34,663 bases of DNA from Desulfomicrobium apsheronum (GCF_900114115.1 NZ_FORX01000029.1:1-34663), one strand, 5' to 3'; positions 15,748-24,876 are shown, numbered from the stretch's first letter. Notes: a model not told the origin generated them from the sequence alone. Program-made: numbers and translations.

Positions 15748-17640
15748 CTATTTTTCTTCGCGCTCCTTGTACCAGGCGCTGGAGTCTTCCATCAGCTTGT
15801 TCAGTCGGTTGACCATCTTGTGCGGGTCGGCCAGGTAGCCGTCCATGAGCAGGGCGGATTCGTAGAGCTGCTCGATAACGGTGGCCACGAAATCGTCCTT
15901 CTCGTCCTTGGCGAAGACCGAGAGCAGGTTGCGCACCAGTTTGTGGTCCTGGTTGATCTCGAAGACCTTCTTGGGAATGGAGGTGTCCTTGGTCACCAGC
16001 TGCATGATCTTGTGCATCTGGGACGTGGAACCGTCCGGACTGACCAGGCAGGAAGGGCTCTGGCTCAGGCGCTTGGAGATGCGGGCCTCGGTGATGCGGT
16101 CGCCCAGGATTTCCTGCACGCGTTTGAGGAAGCGGTCCATGTCCTGGGATTCCTCTTTGGAGAGTTCCTCGGGCTTGTCCTTTTTCTCGGCGCTGTCGGC
16201 GTATTTTTCGATGTTCGTGATGTCGGCGTTTTCGGTCGCCTTGAGCTCGAACTCCTTGAATTTGCGCAGGCTGTCCATGACGAACTCATCCACGGGCTCG
16301 TACAGGTAGAGCACTTCCAGGCCCTTGGCGCGGAAGATCTCCAGGTGCGGGTTCTGTTCGATGGCTTCGCGGCTTGGGCCGGAAATGTAATAGATTTCCT
16401 TCTGACCTTCCTTGGCCGCCTCGATGTACTCCTCCAGGGAGATGAGCCCGTCCTTGTCCTCATGGCGCGAGGAGTTGAAGCGGAGCAGTTCTCCGAAGGC
16501 CTCCTGGTTGGCGAAGTCCGCGTAGCCGAGTTTGAAGCGCTTGGCGTGCTCGTTCCAGAACTTGACGTAGCGGTCCTTGTCCTGCCCGAGTTTTTTCAGG
16601 TGCGAGAGGATCTGCTTGGTCAGTGTGGTGGCGATTTTGCGGATGAGCAGGTTTTCCTGCAGGGTCTCGCGTGAGATGTTAAGCGGCAAGTCCTCGGTGT
16701 CGACCACGCCGCGCATGAAGCCCAGGTATTCGGGGATGAGGTCCTTGTTCTTGCTCTGGATCAGCACGCGGCGCACGTAGAGGTCCAGTCCGTAGTTCTC
16801 GCGGTCGAAGCCGAAGGTGTCCTGGCTGCGCGGGGGCACGAAGGCCAGGGCCGAGAACTGCACCGGGGCATCCACGCTCATGTGCAGGGTGTCCAGGGGC
16901 TCTTCCTGGTCGTAGGTCAGGAACTTGTAGAATTCCGTGTACTGTTCGGGGGTGATGGAGAACTTGTTCTCGCGCCACAGGGCCTGCACGGTGTTGGCCT
17001 TCTCGCCCTGGACCAGGATGGGGAAGGATATGAAATTGGAGTGCTTCTTGATGATGGACGTGATGCGGTTCTTCTCCGCGAACTCCTTGCCATCTTCCTT
17101 GAGCTGCAGGGTCAGAGTCGTGCCGCGCGGCAGATCCTCTTCCAGTTCGGCCACGGTGTAGGTGCCCAGGCCGTCTGAGGACCATTCCACGGCCTTGGCA
17201 GCCGGGTCGAAGGAACGGGTGCGGATGGTGACCTTGTCGGCGACCATGAAGACCGAATAGAAGCCCACGCCAAAGCGGCCGATGATATTGGAGGAGTTGG
17301 CCTGGTCGGCCATGGCCTGGCGGATGAATTCGGCGGACCCTGAATGGGCGATGGTGCCGATATTGCGGACCAGTTCATCCATGGTCATGCCGACGCCGGT
17401 GTCCGCGATGGTGAGGGTGTGGTTTTCCTCGTCCGCTGTGATGGAAATCTGCAGTTCAAGATCGGGGTTTGCGATCTCGGCCGAGCGGGCCTGCTCGAAG
17501 CGCAGCTTGTCGAGGGCATCCGAGGCGTTGGAGACCAGCTCTCGCAGAAATATTTCCCGGCTCGTGTAGATGGAATGAGTAATGATATCGAGTAATTGCT
17601 TGATTTCGGTTTTAAACTCGAACTGTTGTGCCTGAGACAT
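15748..17640 (-). CDS. htpG: Molecular chaperone HtpG (bacterial Hsp90)
   Basis: 630 residues from the ATG at 17640, which has AAGGAG seven bases upstream. The frame stays open to 17802, but that part includes the promoter and is not coding. GHKL ATPase motifs: [24 protein letters not shown] and [17 protein letters not shown]. The middle-domain motif IRRVLI is present here as [11 protein letters not shown], followed by [15 protein letters not shown]. The length is normal for the family. It folds and remodels client proteins in the cytoplasm as a dimer. Confidence 0.97.
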
Positions 17641-17675
17641 AAATGCTCCTTCTGGTTTGGAAATTTTGTTTGCAC

Positions 17676-17704
17676 CAAATAAAAGGCCTGCTCCCATTGT
17701 CAAG
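17676..17704 (-). promoter_or_regulatory. Predicted htpG promoter
   Basis: On the minus strand TTGACA (17704-17699) is followed after 17 bases by TATTTG (17681-17676), about 36 bases before the htpG start codon. The -35 box is part of CCTTGACA, so a heat-shock sigma factor cannot be excluded, but no CCCCAT-like -10 box is seen. No CIRCE repeat is visible. Confidence 0.5.
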
Positions 17705-17774
17705 GGTTGCGGCAAAACAAGATTTTTACTTGACCGGGTCAGGGGGCTTGGGTAGAGAGTTTCCCCTGTCGGAT

Positions 17775-17851
17775 GGTGGGTGTAGCTCAGTAGGCAGAGC
17801 ACCTGGTTGTGGCCCAGGATGTCGCGCGTTCAAGCCGCGTCACTCACCCCA
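17775..17851 (+). tRNA. tRNA-His (GTG), copy 1
   Basis: The full cloverleaf can be folded: acceptor GTGGGTG/CACTCAC with one G-U pair, anticodon stem CCTGG/CCAGG around loop TTGTGGC (anticodon GTG), T stem GCGCG/CGCGT around TTCAAGC. It has the histidine-specific extra G at -1 (17775), discriminator C and an encoded CCA end. Confidence 0.97.
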
Positions 17852-17862
17852 TTAGACAATAC

Positions 17863-17889
17863 GGGACAGTTCGTCTGTCCCTTTTTTTT
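17863..17889 (+). terminator. Intrinsic terminator between the two tRNA-His genes
   Basis: GGGACAG (17863-17869), loop TTCGT, CTGTCCC (17875-17881) and eight T residues. It lies directly after copy 1, so the two tRNA genes may be separately transcribed or partly read through. Confidence 0.88.
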
Positions 17890-17901
17890 CTCGCTTTTTG
17901 T

Positions 17902-17978
17902 GGTGGGTGTAGCTCAGTAGGCAGAGCACCTGGTTGTGGCCCAGGATGTCGCGCGTTCAAGCCGCGTCACTCACCCCA
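17902..17978 (+). tRNA. tRNA-His (GTG), copy 2
   Basis: Base-for-base identical to copy 1, including the -1 G, anticodon GTG and encoded CCA. The identity extends a few bases on each side, which points to a recent tandem duplication or gene conversion. Confidence 0.97.
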
Positions 17979-17988
17979 TTTGACACCC

Positions 17989-18026
17989 AAGCAGAACCGG
18001 ATAAGAACTGGTTCTGCTTTTTTTTT
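17989..18026 (+). terminator. Intrinsic terminator after tRNA-His copy 2
   Basis: AAGCAGAACC (17989-17998), 11-base loop, GGTTCTGCTT (18010-18019), running into nine T residues (18018-18026). The ribosome site of the VOC gene follows at once. Confidence 0.9.
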
Positions 18027-18037
18027 GGGGAGGTCGC

Positions 18038-18622
18038 ATGGCTGCATTCACGGGCATCAACCACCTGGCCATGGTCACGGCGGACATGGACAAAACGGTT
18101 CACTTCTGGCGGGATCTACTCGGCATGCGTCTTGTCGTCGGGCTTGGGCATCCCGGGTACAGGCATTATTTTTTCGAGATCACAGACAAGGACATGATCG
18201 CCTTTTTCGAATGGCCCAAAGTGGAGCCCATTGCCGAAAAGGATCATGGCGCCCCGGTGCGCGGGCCCGCGGCTTTCGACCACCTGTCCTTTGGAGTGGA
18301 GAGCCTTGAAGAGCTGGGTCGCCTCAAGGACCTGCTGGAAGCCAATGATTTCTGGGCTTCGGAATTCATCGACCACGGGTTCATTATTTCCCTGTACTCC
18401 TTTGATCCCAACAATATCCCCATTGAATTCAGTTATGCCGTGCCCGAATACGACGTTCACTCCCATCCGATCATGATCGACTCCCATCCGACACCGGCCG
18501 CACTGGAAGGCAGCAAGCCGCGTCCGGAAAGATGGCGCGGCGCAGTTCCTTCGGATTCGGACCGCGGTATCTATCCCGGCGAGGCCGAAGCCGTTCGCGC
18601 CGCATTCATCAAGAAAACATAA
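18038..18622 (+). CDS. VOC superfamily (glyoxalase/dioxygenase-like) protein
   Basis: 194 residues; GGGGAGG lies upstream of the ATG. Two beta-alpha-beta-beta-beta modules are visible. Probable metal ligands are H9 (GINHLAMV), E47 (FFEITD), H82 (AFDHLSFGV) and E130 (IPIEFSY), matching the His/Glu pattern of glyoxalase I-type enzymes. The C-terminal ~55 residues are an extension rich in Pro and charged residues. The substrate is unknown. It lies 33 bases before murA and may be cotranscribed. Confidence 0.85.
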   Translation: MAAFTGINHLAMVTADMDKTVHFWRDLLGMRLVVGLGHPGYRHYFFEITDKDMIAFFEWPKVEPIAEKDHGAPVRGPAAFDHLSFGVESLEELGRLKDLLEANDFWASEFIDHGFIISLYSFDPNNIPIEFSYAVPEYDVHSHPIMIDSHPTPAALEGSKPRPERWRGAVPSDSDRGIYPGEAEAVRAAFIKKT

Positions 18623-18655
18623 ATCCCGGAACAGACCGGGGTATTTGAGGAAAAT

Positions 18656-19906
18656 ATGGATAAGCTTGTCATAGAAGGTGGCGTCCCGCTCAAGGGCGAG
18701 GTCCGCATCAGCGGCTCCAAGAACGCGGCCCTGCCCATTCTGCTCGCGTCGATTCTGGTCGAAGGAGAGGTGCGCCTCAGCAATGTGCCGAATCTGCGCG
18801 ACATCGCCACCACGCTGAAACTGCTCGAACTGCTTGGCTGCCGCGCCGAATTCAATGATGGCGACGTGCTGCTGCATTCGTGCGATTTGAAGCCCGAGGC
18901 GCCCTATGATCTGGTGCGCACCATGCGCGCTTCCGTGTTGTGCCTGGGGCCGCTTCTGGCCAGGCTCGGCCGGGCGCGGGTGGCCATGCCCGGCGGCTGC
19001 GCCATCGGTGCGCGGCCCGTGGACCTGCACCTCAAGGGATTGGAGCAGATGGGGGCCGTCTTTGAACTCGAAAGCGGCGACATCGTCGGCACCTGCGACC
19101 GTCTCAAAGGGGCCCATATCCACCTTGATTTCCCCACCGTGGGCGGCACCGAGCACCTGATCATGGCCGCTGTGCTGGCTGAAGGCGAGACCGTGCTTGA
19201 GAATGCGGCCCGCGAGCCGGAAATCCAGGATCTGGCGGAATTTCTGAACACCTGCGGGGCGCGCATCACCGGCCACGGCACCAGCGTCGTGCACATCGAG
19301 GGCGTCGAGTCCCTGCACGGCTGCTCCTATCCCGTCATGCCCGATCGCATCGAGGCGGGGACCTATCTGGTAGCCGCCGGGATGACAAAGGGGGACCTGA
19401 CGCTGCGGGACTGCCCGGTGGATGCGCTTGACGCCGTCATCTCGAAATTGCGCGAAATGGGCATGATCATCGAGGGCGACCGCGATCTGCTGACTGCCAC
19501 CGTCGACGGCCCCCTGAATTGCGTCGATCTTTCGACCAGACCGTATCCCGGCTTTCCCACGGACATGCAGGCCCAAATCATGGCGCTCATGTGCGTCAGC
19601 CGTGGCGCGGGCGTGATCACCGAAGGCATCTTCGAGAACCGCTTCATGCACGTGCAGGAGCTGGCCCGCCTTGGCGCGCACATCACCCTCTCGGGACAGA
19701 GCGCCATGGTGCGCGGGGTTGATTCACTGAAAGGCGCCATGGTCATGGCCTCGGACCTGCGCGCCAGCGCCTGCCTGGTCCTGGCCGGCCTCGCGGCCAC
19801 GGGACGCACCGACGTGCGTCGCATCTATCATCTCGACCGCGGCTATGAACAGATGGAAGTGAAGCTGGCCTCAGTCGGCGCCAGAATCAGGCGCGAAAAG
19901 GAATAG
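18656..19906 (+). CDS. murA: UDP-N-acetylglucosamine 1-carboxyvinyltransferase
   Basis: 416 residues. This is the first committed step of peptidoglycan synthesis: transfer of enolpyruvate from PEP to UDP-GlcNAc. The catalytic loop reads [11 protein letters not shown] with Cys at residue 115, the same number as in E. coli, so fosfomycin sensitivity is expected at this residue. K22-N23 in SGSKNAALP are also conserved. [16 protein letters not shown] near the C-terminus is typical. GAGG precedes the ATG. A strong terminator follows. Confidence 0.97.
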   Translation: MDKLVIEGGVPLKGEVRISGSKNAALPILLASILVEGEVRLSNVPNLRDIATTLKLLELLGCRAEFNDGDVLLHSCDLKPEAPYDLVRTMRASVLCLGPLLARLGRARVAMPGGCAIGARPVDLHLKGLEQMGAVFELESGDIVGTCDRLKGAHIHLDFPTVGGTEHLIMAAVLAEGETVLENAAREPEIQDLAEFLNTCGARITGHGTSVVHIEGVESLHGCSYPVMPDRIEAGTYLVAAGMTKGDLTLRDCPVDALDAVISKLREMGMIIEGDRDLLTATVDGPLNCVDLSTRPYPGFPTDMQAQIMALMCVSRGAGVITEGIFENRFMHVQELARLGAHITLSGQSAMVRGVDSLKGAMVMASDLRASACLVLAGLAATGRTDVRRIYHLDRGYEQMEVKLASVGARIRREKE

Positions 19907-19938
19907 GGTGTGGCCGCAAGGCCGCCGAAGGCCGGAAT

Positions 19939-19976
19939 GAAAAAACCTCGCTGAAAGTCTCAGCGAGGTTTTTTTT
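19939..19976 (+). terminator. Intrinsic terminator after murA
   Basis: AAAAAACCTCGCTGA (19940-19954) pairs with TCAGCGAGGTTTTTT (19960-19974) over a 5-base loop, followed by more T. The A-rich left arm also allows use from the minus strand, where the VKOR gene ends at 20088. Confidence 0.92.
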
Positions 19977-20087
19977 GGGGCTGTTGCCGGAGCCCTGTCT
20001 GTCGGGAGAGCGGTACAGGCGGTCCGCAGCGTATGAATTCTCGTGACTGAAGCGGGGCCTGTACGGCCCGCCATCATTTCCTTGTCT

Positions 20088-21098
20088 TCACTCCTGCCCG
20101 GGGATTTTCCCGGCCGTCGCGTTTTCTGCGGGCCTGGGCGCATGGTTCGGGAACTGCAATTCGCGCTTCAGAAAACCTCGCACACGCAGGTACTCGGTGA
20201 TGTTTCCTTCCCCGCGCAGCACCATCTCCCAGCCCGGCCGTTCCATGACCACCAGAACCGGGATGCCCGTGTAGCCCTTCATCTTGAAATAGGCCCGGGC
20301 CGTGCGCACCGTCTGACGCAGGTCTTCGGAGACCGGCACGGGGTCGATGGTATCCAGGCTTTCCACGCGCAACACTTCAAGAAAGAGGTTTTCCTTGCTC
20401 GCGTCGGCGTTTTGCACCGTGGCCAGGCGGTACAGGTCGTCTTCCTTGTTGTCGGTGCTGGCCAGATGCCATTTGCCGGGCAGGGTGTGCGCGTTGATGG
20501 ACAGGTTGGCCAGGATTTTCGAGCAGTGATCGCAGTGCAGGCTGAAAAAGAGGACGTGCTGCGGCGCGTTGTCCGGAGCCGTCTCCCAGGTGCTGAAGGC
20601 CGTGTCCACGATGGCGGGCGGAACGACGTTCAGATCCAGTATCGAGTTGGCGGTGAACCCGCCGCACCACACGGCCACGCCCAGAAAGACCGCCAGCAGC
20701 GACCTGCGCACCCACGCGAAAAGACAGAGTCCTACAAAAAGGGTCGCACCCACGATGACGCAGAGCAGGCACTTTTCCTTGAGACCCATGAACTGAAAGC
20801 CGAGGATCGCTCCGTCAAAGGCCAGGGCTCCGAAGAGCAGCAGACTGGCCAGTCCCCAGATCCATTTCTTGTCGTAGCGGCCGCCAAAAAAGACCAGCCC
20901 CCACAGAAACCAGAAAAAGGCCGCGCCCATCTTGATGAGGTTGCCTTCGCCGAAGCGGATATATTCCCCGACGACGTCGCAAGCGGAGGTGGTGCAGAAC
21001 GAAGTATGGCGGACGGCCTGCATCCAGACCTCTGCCGAGAGGAAGGAGGCGGCCAGGAAAAGAAAGGTCAGCAGAGAATAGCGAGAGAAGCGGATCAT
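20088..21098 (-). CDS. VKOR-domain membrane protein fused to a thioredoxin-like domain
   Basis: 336 residues from the ATG at 21098, preceded by GGGAG. The N-terminal part has about five membrane segments with two Cys pairs, C35/C40 (FCTTSAC) and C110/C113 (KCLLC). This matches the loop and active-site pairs of bacterial vitamin K epoxide reductase homologs. The C-terminal part (from about 180) has a thioredoxin-type HCDHC (C189/C192), a TGIPVLVV cis-Pro-like motif and a soluble fold. Such fusions oxidise periplasmic thiols and pass electrons to quinone, making disulfides. It is a single-gene unit. Confidence 0.85.
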   Translation of the reverse strand: MIRFSRYSLLTFLFLAASFLSAEVWMQAVRHTSFCTTSACDVVGEYIRFGEGNLIKMGAAFFWFLWGLVFFGGRYDKKWIWGLASLLLFGALAFDGAILGFQFMGLKEKCLLCVIVGATLFVGLCLFAWVRRSLLAVFLGVAVWCGGFTANSILDLNVVPPAIVDTAFSTWETAPDNAPQHVLFFSLHCDHCSKILANLSINAHTLPGKWHLASTDNKEDDLYRLATVQNADASKENLFLEVLRVESLDTIDPVPVSEDLRQTVRTARAYFKMKGYTGIPVLVVMERPGWEMVLRGEGNITEYLRVRGFLKRELQFPNHAPRPAENATAGKIPGQE

Positions 21099-21227
21099 GA
21101 CAAACTCCCTGTTGGATAATGGGTGTTTGTGTATCCAAGGTGCGGGCTGCGTCAAGCCGGAAATGACCACGCCGGGAGCAAACGCACTTCTTGAGCCGTT
21201 TAGGCGGCGTCTGGCGTCAGGCTGTCG

Positions 21228-22664
21228 TCATTTCAAACGGATGGAATGCTTCTTGAGCAGTTCGTACAGTCGCGCCCGGGACAGACCGGAGCGCTCGCAG
21301 GCCGTGGGCACATCATTGGCGCAGAGCCCGAGCAGTTGGCGCATATAGGTGTTTTCAAGATGGCCGACCACGATTTCGCGCACCTCTCGCAGCGGAGGCA
21401 GATCGTCACCGGGTGAAAATGGCAGGGGAATGGCGCCGTGAATGCGGCCGGGTTCGAGCAGGGTGGGCTGCTCCTTGTCGGGGTTGTGGCGAAAGGAGTT
21501 CCTGGCGATGCTGATGCGCACATCCACCGGCAGATGGTGGCTGTACAGGGACGGTTCGTCCTGACAGTTGTCGATGGCCACGGCCATGGTGTTGACGAAT
21601 TCGCGCACATTGCCCGGCCACTGATAGGCATGGAGGGCGTTGAGAAATTCGGGCGTGAGCGTCTTGGGGCTGATGCTGCTCTCACGGCAGATTTTTTCCG
21701 CGTAGTATTCGGCCAGCAGGAGGATGTCTTCCTTGCGGGAACGCAGCGGGGGAATTTCGATCTGGTGGCCGTTCAGGCGGTAGTAGAGGTCGTTGCGGAA
21801 AAGCCCCTGCTCGACCATGAGGCGCAGGTCGCGGTTGGTGGCGGCGATGACCCGAAAATTGCTGCTGACCTCCTTTTCCGATCCGATGGGGCGGAATTTG
21901 TGCTCCTGCAGCACGCGCAGCAGGGATTTTTGCAGCTCAAGGCTCAGTTCGCCGATCTCGTCCAGAAAAACCGTACCGTTGTTGGCCAGCTTGAAGAGGC
22001 CGTCCCGGGCTTCGTGCGCGCTGGTGAAGGACCCCTTGGTGTGGCCGAAAAGGGTGCTTTCGGCCAGATGGGTGGACAGGTTTGTGCAGTCGATGACCAC
22101 CAGCTTGCCAGGCGTTGAGCCGTTTTCGTGGATGCCTCTGGCGAAAAGTTCCTTGCCCGTGCCCGTTTCGCCGGTGATGATGACGTTGGACTTGCTGTCG
22201 GCCGCCTTGCCCATGACCTCAAGGCAGTCCATGATGGCCGGGCTTTCGCCGATGATGGCGCTGCGCTTGACCTTGCGCGGCCCACGATTCTGCTCCTTGG
22301 AGGCCCGGTAGGCAATGGTGCGCTGCAGGATGAGCATGATGTTGTTCAGGGAAATGGGTTTGCCCACATAATCCCAGGCTCCGTTGGCGATGGCCAGGGT
22401 CGCGCCGTCGGAATCACCGTCACCGGTCAGGATGACGACCTCCGGCAGAGAGGGAAAGGACTGGAATTGCTTGATGTGTGCTAGCCCGTTGCCGTCGGGC
22501 AGATTGACGTCGAGAAATATGAGATCGCAGTCCATGCCTTGCAGTCGGTCGAAAGCATCCTTGATGGTTTGAGCGACCTGACAAGGATGGCCAATGCGTT
22601 CGATGATCCGCTGAAAGGAACGGGAAAAATCCTGATCGTCATCAATTATGAGAATGTTGGCCAT
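21228..22664 (-). CDS. NtrC-family sigma-54 response regulator
   Basis: 478 residues from the ATG at 22664, chosen because GGAG lies six to seven bases upstream; ATG 22676 lacks a site. Receiver domain with D8, D9, D10 and phospho-acceptor D52 (IFLDVNLPDGNG). AAA+ domain with GETGTGKE (Walker A), FLDEIGEL (Walker B) and R-finger region. The sigma-54 contact loop reads GSFTSA instead of the usual GAFTGA. C-terminal Fis-type helix-turn-helix: VPTACERSGLSRARLYELLKKHSI. No histidine kinase is adjacent. It is divergent from the cytochrome genes and could regulate them (inference). Confidence 0.93.
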   Translation of the reverse strand: MANILIIDDDQDFSRSFQRIIERIGHPCQVAQTIKDAFDRLQGMDCDLIFLDVNLPDGNGLAHIKQFQSFPSLPEVVILTGDGDSDGATLAIANGAWDYVGKPISLNNIMLILQRTIAYRASKEQNRGPRKVKRSAIIGESPAIMDCLEVMGKAADSKSNVIITGETGTGKELFARGIHENGSTPGKLVVIDCTNLSTHLAESTLFGHTKGSFTSAHEARDGLFKLANNGTVFLDEIGELSLELQKSLLRVLQEHKFRPIGSEKEVSSNFRVIAATNRDLRLMVEQGLFRNDLYYRLNGHQIEIPPLRSRKEDILLLAEYYAEKICRESSISPKTLTPEFLNALHAYQWPGNVREFVNTMAVAIDNCQDEPSLYSHHLPVDVRISIARNSFRHNPDKEQPTLLEPGRIHGAIPLPFSPGDDLPPLREVREIVVGHLENTYMRQLLGLCANDVPTACERSGLSRARLYELLKKHSIRLK

Positions 22665-22996
22665 TTGCAGCTCCATGAGAATTATGAATCCGCTTTTGTC
22701 GGATTTTGTCTGGGAAAGCAAGACGCGCGTGTTCCCGGACCCTGCATGCCGTGAACACGAAAGCAACAAGCGGGCTGGTCTTTTACGTGTTTTGGGATTA
22801 AAAATGTTAACTGATCTTGAAGAAATGATTGAGGCAGGTGCGGCCATCCGTTCGCTCCGGATGAAATTTCCGGGAACTGAAAAGCTCTGGACGGATTGTT
22901 GTCAGCGCTTTTTTGTGTCAACATACGAAACAACATTGGCAGGTTGCAGGTTGTGAGCATGTTTTTTCAACCAATCCCCCACGCAGGAGTGCCTAA
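22665..22996. other. 332-base divergent control region
   Basis: This lies between the response-regulator gene (minus) and the first cytochrome gene (plus). It should carry both promoters. A 50-codon frame at 22804-22956 has no ribosome site and is not called. I looked for a sigma-54 site (GG-N10-GC) and found only a poor TTGGCAGG match near 22936, with the wrong spacing. Confidence 0.5.
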
Positions 22997-23329
22997 GTGG
23001 TTATTGATGTGAGTGGAATGATCCAAGCGGGCAGGCGACGCAAACCATTCGGTGCGTGTTTGTCTCTTCTTTGCGCAACGGTGTTGCTTTTTGCGGTTTG
23101 TCTCGTTCATGCCGCAGATGACCAGGCCTTGATCACCGAGCGCTGTCTGGGTTGTCACGGCATGGAAAAAAATTGCGAAGTCACCGTGAACGATCCAGAA
23201 TGGTGGAAGGAAACGGTGCTGCGCATGGTTGAATACAAGAGCGATCTGCTGAGCGACATCGAGACCGACAGGATCGCTCTTTTCCTGGCCGATGAACGGA
23301 AGCGGTCAACGCTCTGTCCTTCGAATTGA
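22997..23329 (+). CDS. Small periplasmic c-type cytochrome (one CxxCH)
   Basis: 110 residues with a GTG start; AGGAG is seven bases upstream. A basic N-terminus (GRRRK) and hydrophobic stretch (LSLLCATVLLFAVCLVHA) form a signal peptide cut near AHA-A/D. One heme site CLGCH (50-54) lies next to further Cys (C60 and near the C-terminus). It is short for a class I cytochrome and its C-terminal part lacks a clear Met-ligand motif. It is located 27 bases before the next cytochrome gene, so the two are probably cotranscribed and may feed the oxidase downstream. Confidence 0.82.
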   Translation: MVIDVSGMIQAGRRRKPFGACLSLLCATVLLFAVCLVHAADDQALITERCLGCHGMEKNCEVTVNDPEWWKETVLRMVEYKSDLLSDIETDRIALFLADERKRSTLCPSN

Positions 23330-23355
23330 AACCTTTGAAAAACCTGGAGGATGCT

Positions 23356-23658
23356 ATGAAATACGTATTGGGATGCCTTTTTGCCGGTCTTCTTTTTGCT
23401 TCTGTGGCCGTGGCTTCCGGTGATCTGGGCGCCGAGCGCTATGAGAAGATGTGCAAGAGCTGTCATGGGGCCGATGGGTCCAATGCGGCCATGAGTCGGG
23501 CCCTCAAGGGGTTACCGGCCGAGGAAGTGAAGGCGGCTCTGATCGGCTACAAGGAGCAGACTTACGGTGGAAAGAAGAAAGGCATGATGGAACGCGTGGC
23601 CAAATCCCTCACCGAAGAGGATATCGAGGCGCTGGCCACACATATCGGCACTTTTTAA
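23356..23658 (+). CDS. Class I monoheme cytochrome c (c-553-like)
   Basis: 100 residues from the ATG at 23356; GGAGG ends five bases upstream. Signal peptide MKYVLGCLFAGLLFASVAVA, then CKSCH at 33-37 and KKKGMM near 73-77 offering a Met sixth ligand. The end LTEEDIEALATHI is the family's C-terminal helix. Small c-553 cytochromes of sulfate reducers are soluble periplasmic electron carriers. The location just before the oxidase genes suggests it is the electron donor for subunit II. Confidence 0.92.
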   Translation: MKYVLGCLFAGLLFASVAVASGDLGAERYEKMCKSCHGADGSNAAMSRALKGLPAEEVKAALIGYKEQTYGGKKKGMMERVAKSLTEEDIEALATHIGTF

Positions 23659-23763
23659 GGGCTGGACCGGAGCAACAAACCGGCTTGGGGCCCTGTCTCG
23701 CGAAACGCTGGCCGGTGTCTTTTTCTGGCGAGCATTCCATCAATCCTGAACCCAGAAACCAAC

Positions 23764-23788
23764 GAGCCCTTCCTGTCTGGGAGGGCTC
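23764..23788 (+). terminator. Stem-loop before the SCO gene
   Basis: GAGCCCT (23764-23770) and AGGGCTC (23782-23788) form a 7-bp stem ending 15 bases before the SCO start codon. The T tract is poor (CTCTCT-like), so it may be a weak terminator of the cytochrome unit or a translation control element instead. Confidence 0.45.
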
Positions 23789-23803
23789 TCTCATGAGGCC
23801 CGG

Positions 23804-24853
23804 ATGCGATCAGTCCTTCTCCTCTTTCTTTTTTTGGCCTGGCCGACATTGGCGATTGCGCAAAGCGCCGTGCACCGGGCTCATGATGCCGCGGCCGCAG
23901 TTACCGCTCATGACCACTCCACGACGGAGCAGGCCGAAGAGGCGCTGCATTCCGGCCACGGTGATGCCGGGCTCATGCCAATGGAACCTTTGTCCCAGGA
24001 CCCCGCGCAGGCCACGCATTCAGGCCACGTGCAGCCCGAGGCAATGCCTGCCGATCATTCCGGGCACGGGACTATGGCTCCCCCGGCCGGGAACGTTCCT
24101 GCCGTGTCCGCACCCGAACCCGAGCATGTCCATCCCACGCCCGTGGCCGAAGCCTCGATCGGCGTGACGGAGAAGCTCGGAGAATTCATCGCCGCCGAGG
24201 CCCGATTTTTCGACGAGGACGGCAAGGCCGTGACCATGGGTGAGATCGTGGACAAGCCGACCATCGTCGTGCCCATTTATTTTTCCTGCCCCAATGTCTG
24301 CGCCATCATCCAGAGTTCCCTGACGGCGGTGCTGCCGGACGTGAAGCTTGAGCCCGGAGTCGATTTTCAGGTGGTCAGCGTCAGCTTCGACGACACGGAC
24401 ACGCCGGAACTGGCCGCCCGTCAGAAGCGCAACTACATGGCGGCCATGGACTTCAAGTATCCGGAAAACGGCTGGCGATTTCTGACCGGCGAAGAGGCCG
24501 ACATCCGCGTGCTCATGGATTCCCTGGGGTTCGGCTTCAGGCGCGAGGGCAAGGATTTTCTGCATCCGGTGGTCATCATGGCCGTCTCGCCCAAGGGCAA
24601 GATCGTGCGCTATCTCTACGGCACGAAACCCCTGGCCTTCGATCTGACCATGGCCGCCACCGAGGCGGGCAAGGAGCAGATCGGTCTGTCCGTCAAGCGC
24701 GTGCTGGCCTACTGCTTTTCCTATGACCCCGAAGGCAAGCGCTACGCGTTCAATTTCATGAAGATAACTGGCACGGGCATCCTGTTCATACTGGTCGTTT
24801 TGCTCGTCTCGCTCATGCTTGCCGGCCGCAAGAAGCGAACTCCCCGAAATTAA
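23804..24853 (+). CDS. SCO1/SenC-family copper chaperone with His-rich N-terminal region
   Basis: 349 residues; GAGG precedes the ATG. Signal peptide MRSVLLLFLFLAWPTLAIAQ. Residues 21-115 are rich in His and Met, with three HSGH repeats (49-52, 72-75, 85-88), each followed by Met within about ten residues. The SCO fold follows with CPNVC (C162, C166) and the third ligand in FLHPVV (about H254). A C-terminal membrane segment (about 318-340) anchors it. SCO proteins deliver copper to, or reduce, the CuA site of oxidase subunit II. The genes for its target follow directly. Confidence 0.92.
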   Translation: MRSVLLLFLFLAWPTLAIAQSAVHRAHDAAAAVTAHDHSTTEQAEEALHSGHGDAGLMPMEPLSQDPAQATHSGHVQPEAMPADHSGHGTMAPPAGNVPAVSAPEPEHVHPTPVAEASIGVTEKLGEFIAAEARFFDEDGKAVTMGEIVDKPTIVVPIYFSCPNVCAIIQSSLTAVLPDVKLEPGVDFQVVSVSFDDTDTPELAARQKRNYMAAMDFKYPENGWRFLTGEEADIRVLMDSLGFGFRREGKDFLHPVVIMAVSPKGKIVRYLYGTKPLAFDLTMAATEAGKEQIGLSVKRVLAYCFSYDPEGKRYAFNFMKITGTGILFILVVLLVSLMLAGRKKRTPRN

Positions 24854-24876
24854 GCACGTAAAAGAGGTTTTCACGC

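Noticed and set aside
22930-22955. Possible sigma-54 promoter TTGGCAGG...
   Set aside because: The spacing to a GC/TTGC element does not fit the GG-N10-GC rule.
22804-22956. 50-codon frame before the cytochrome genes
   Set aside because: No ribosome site and no recognisable similarity.
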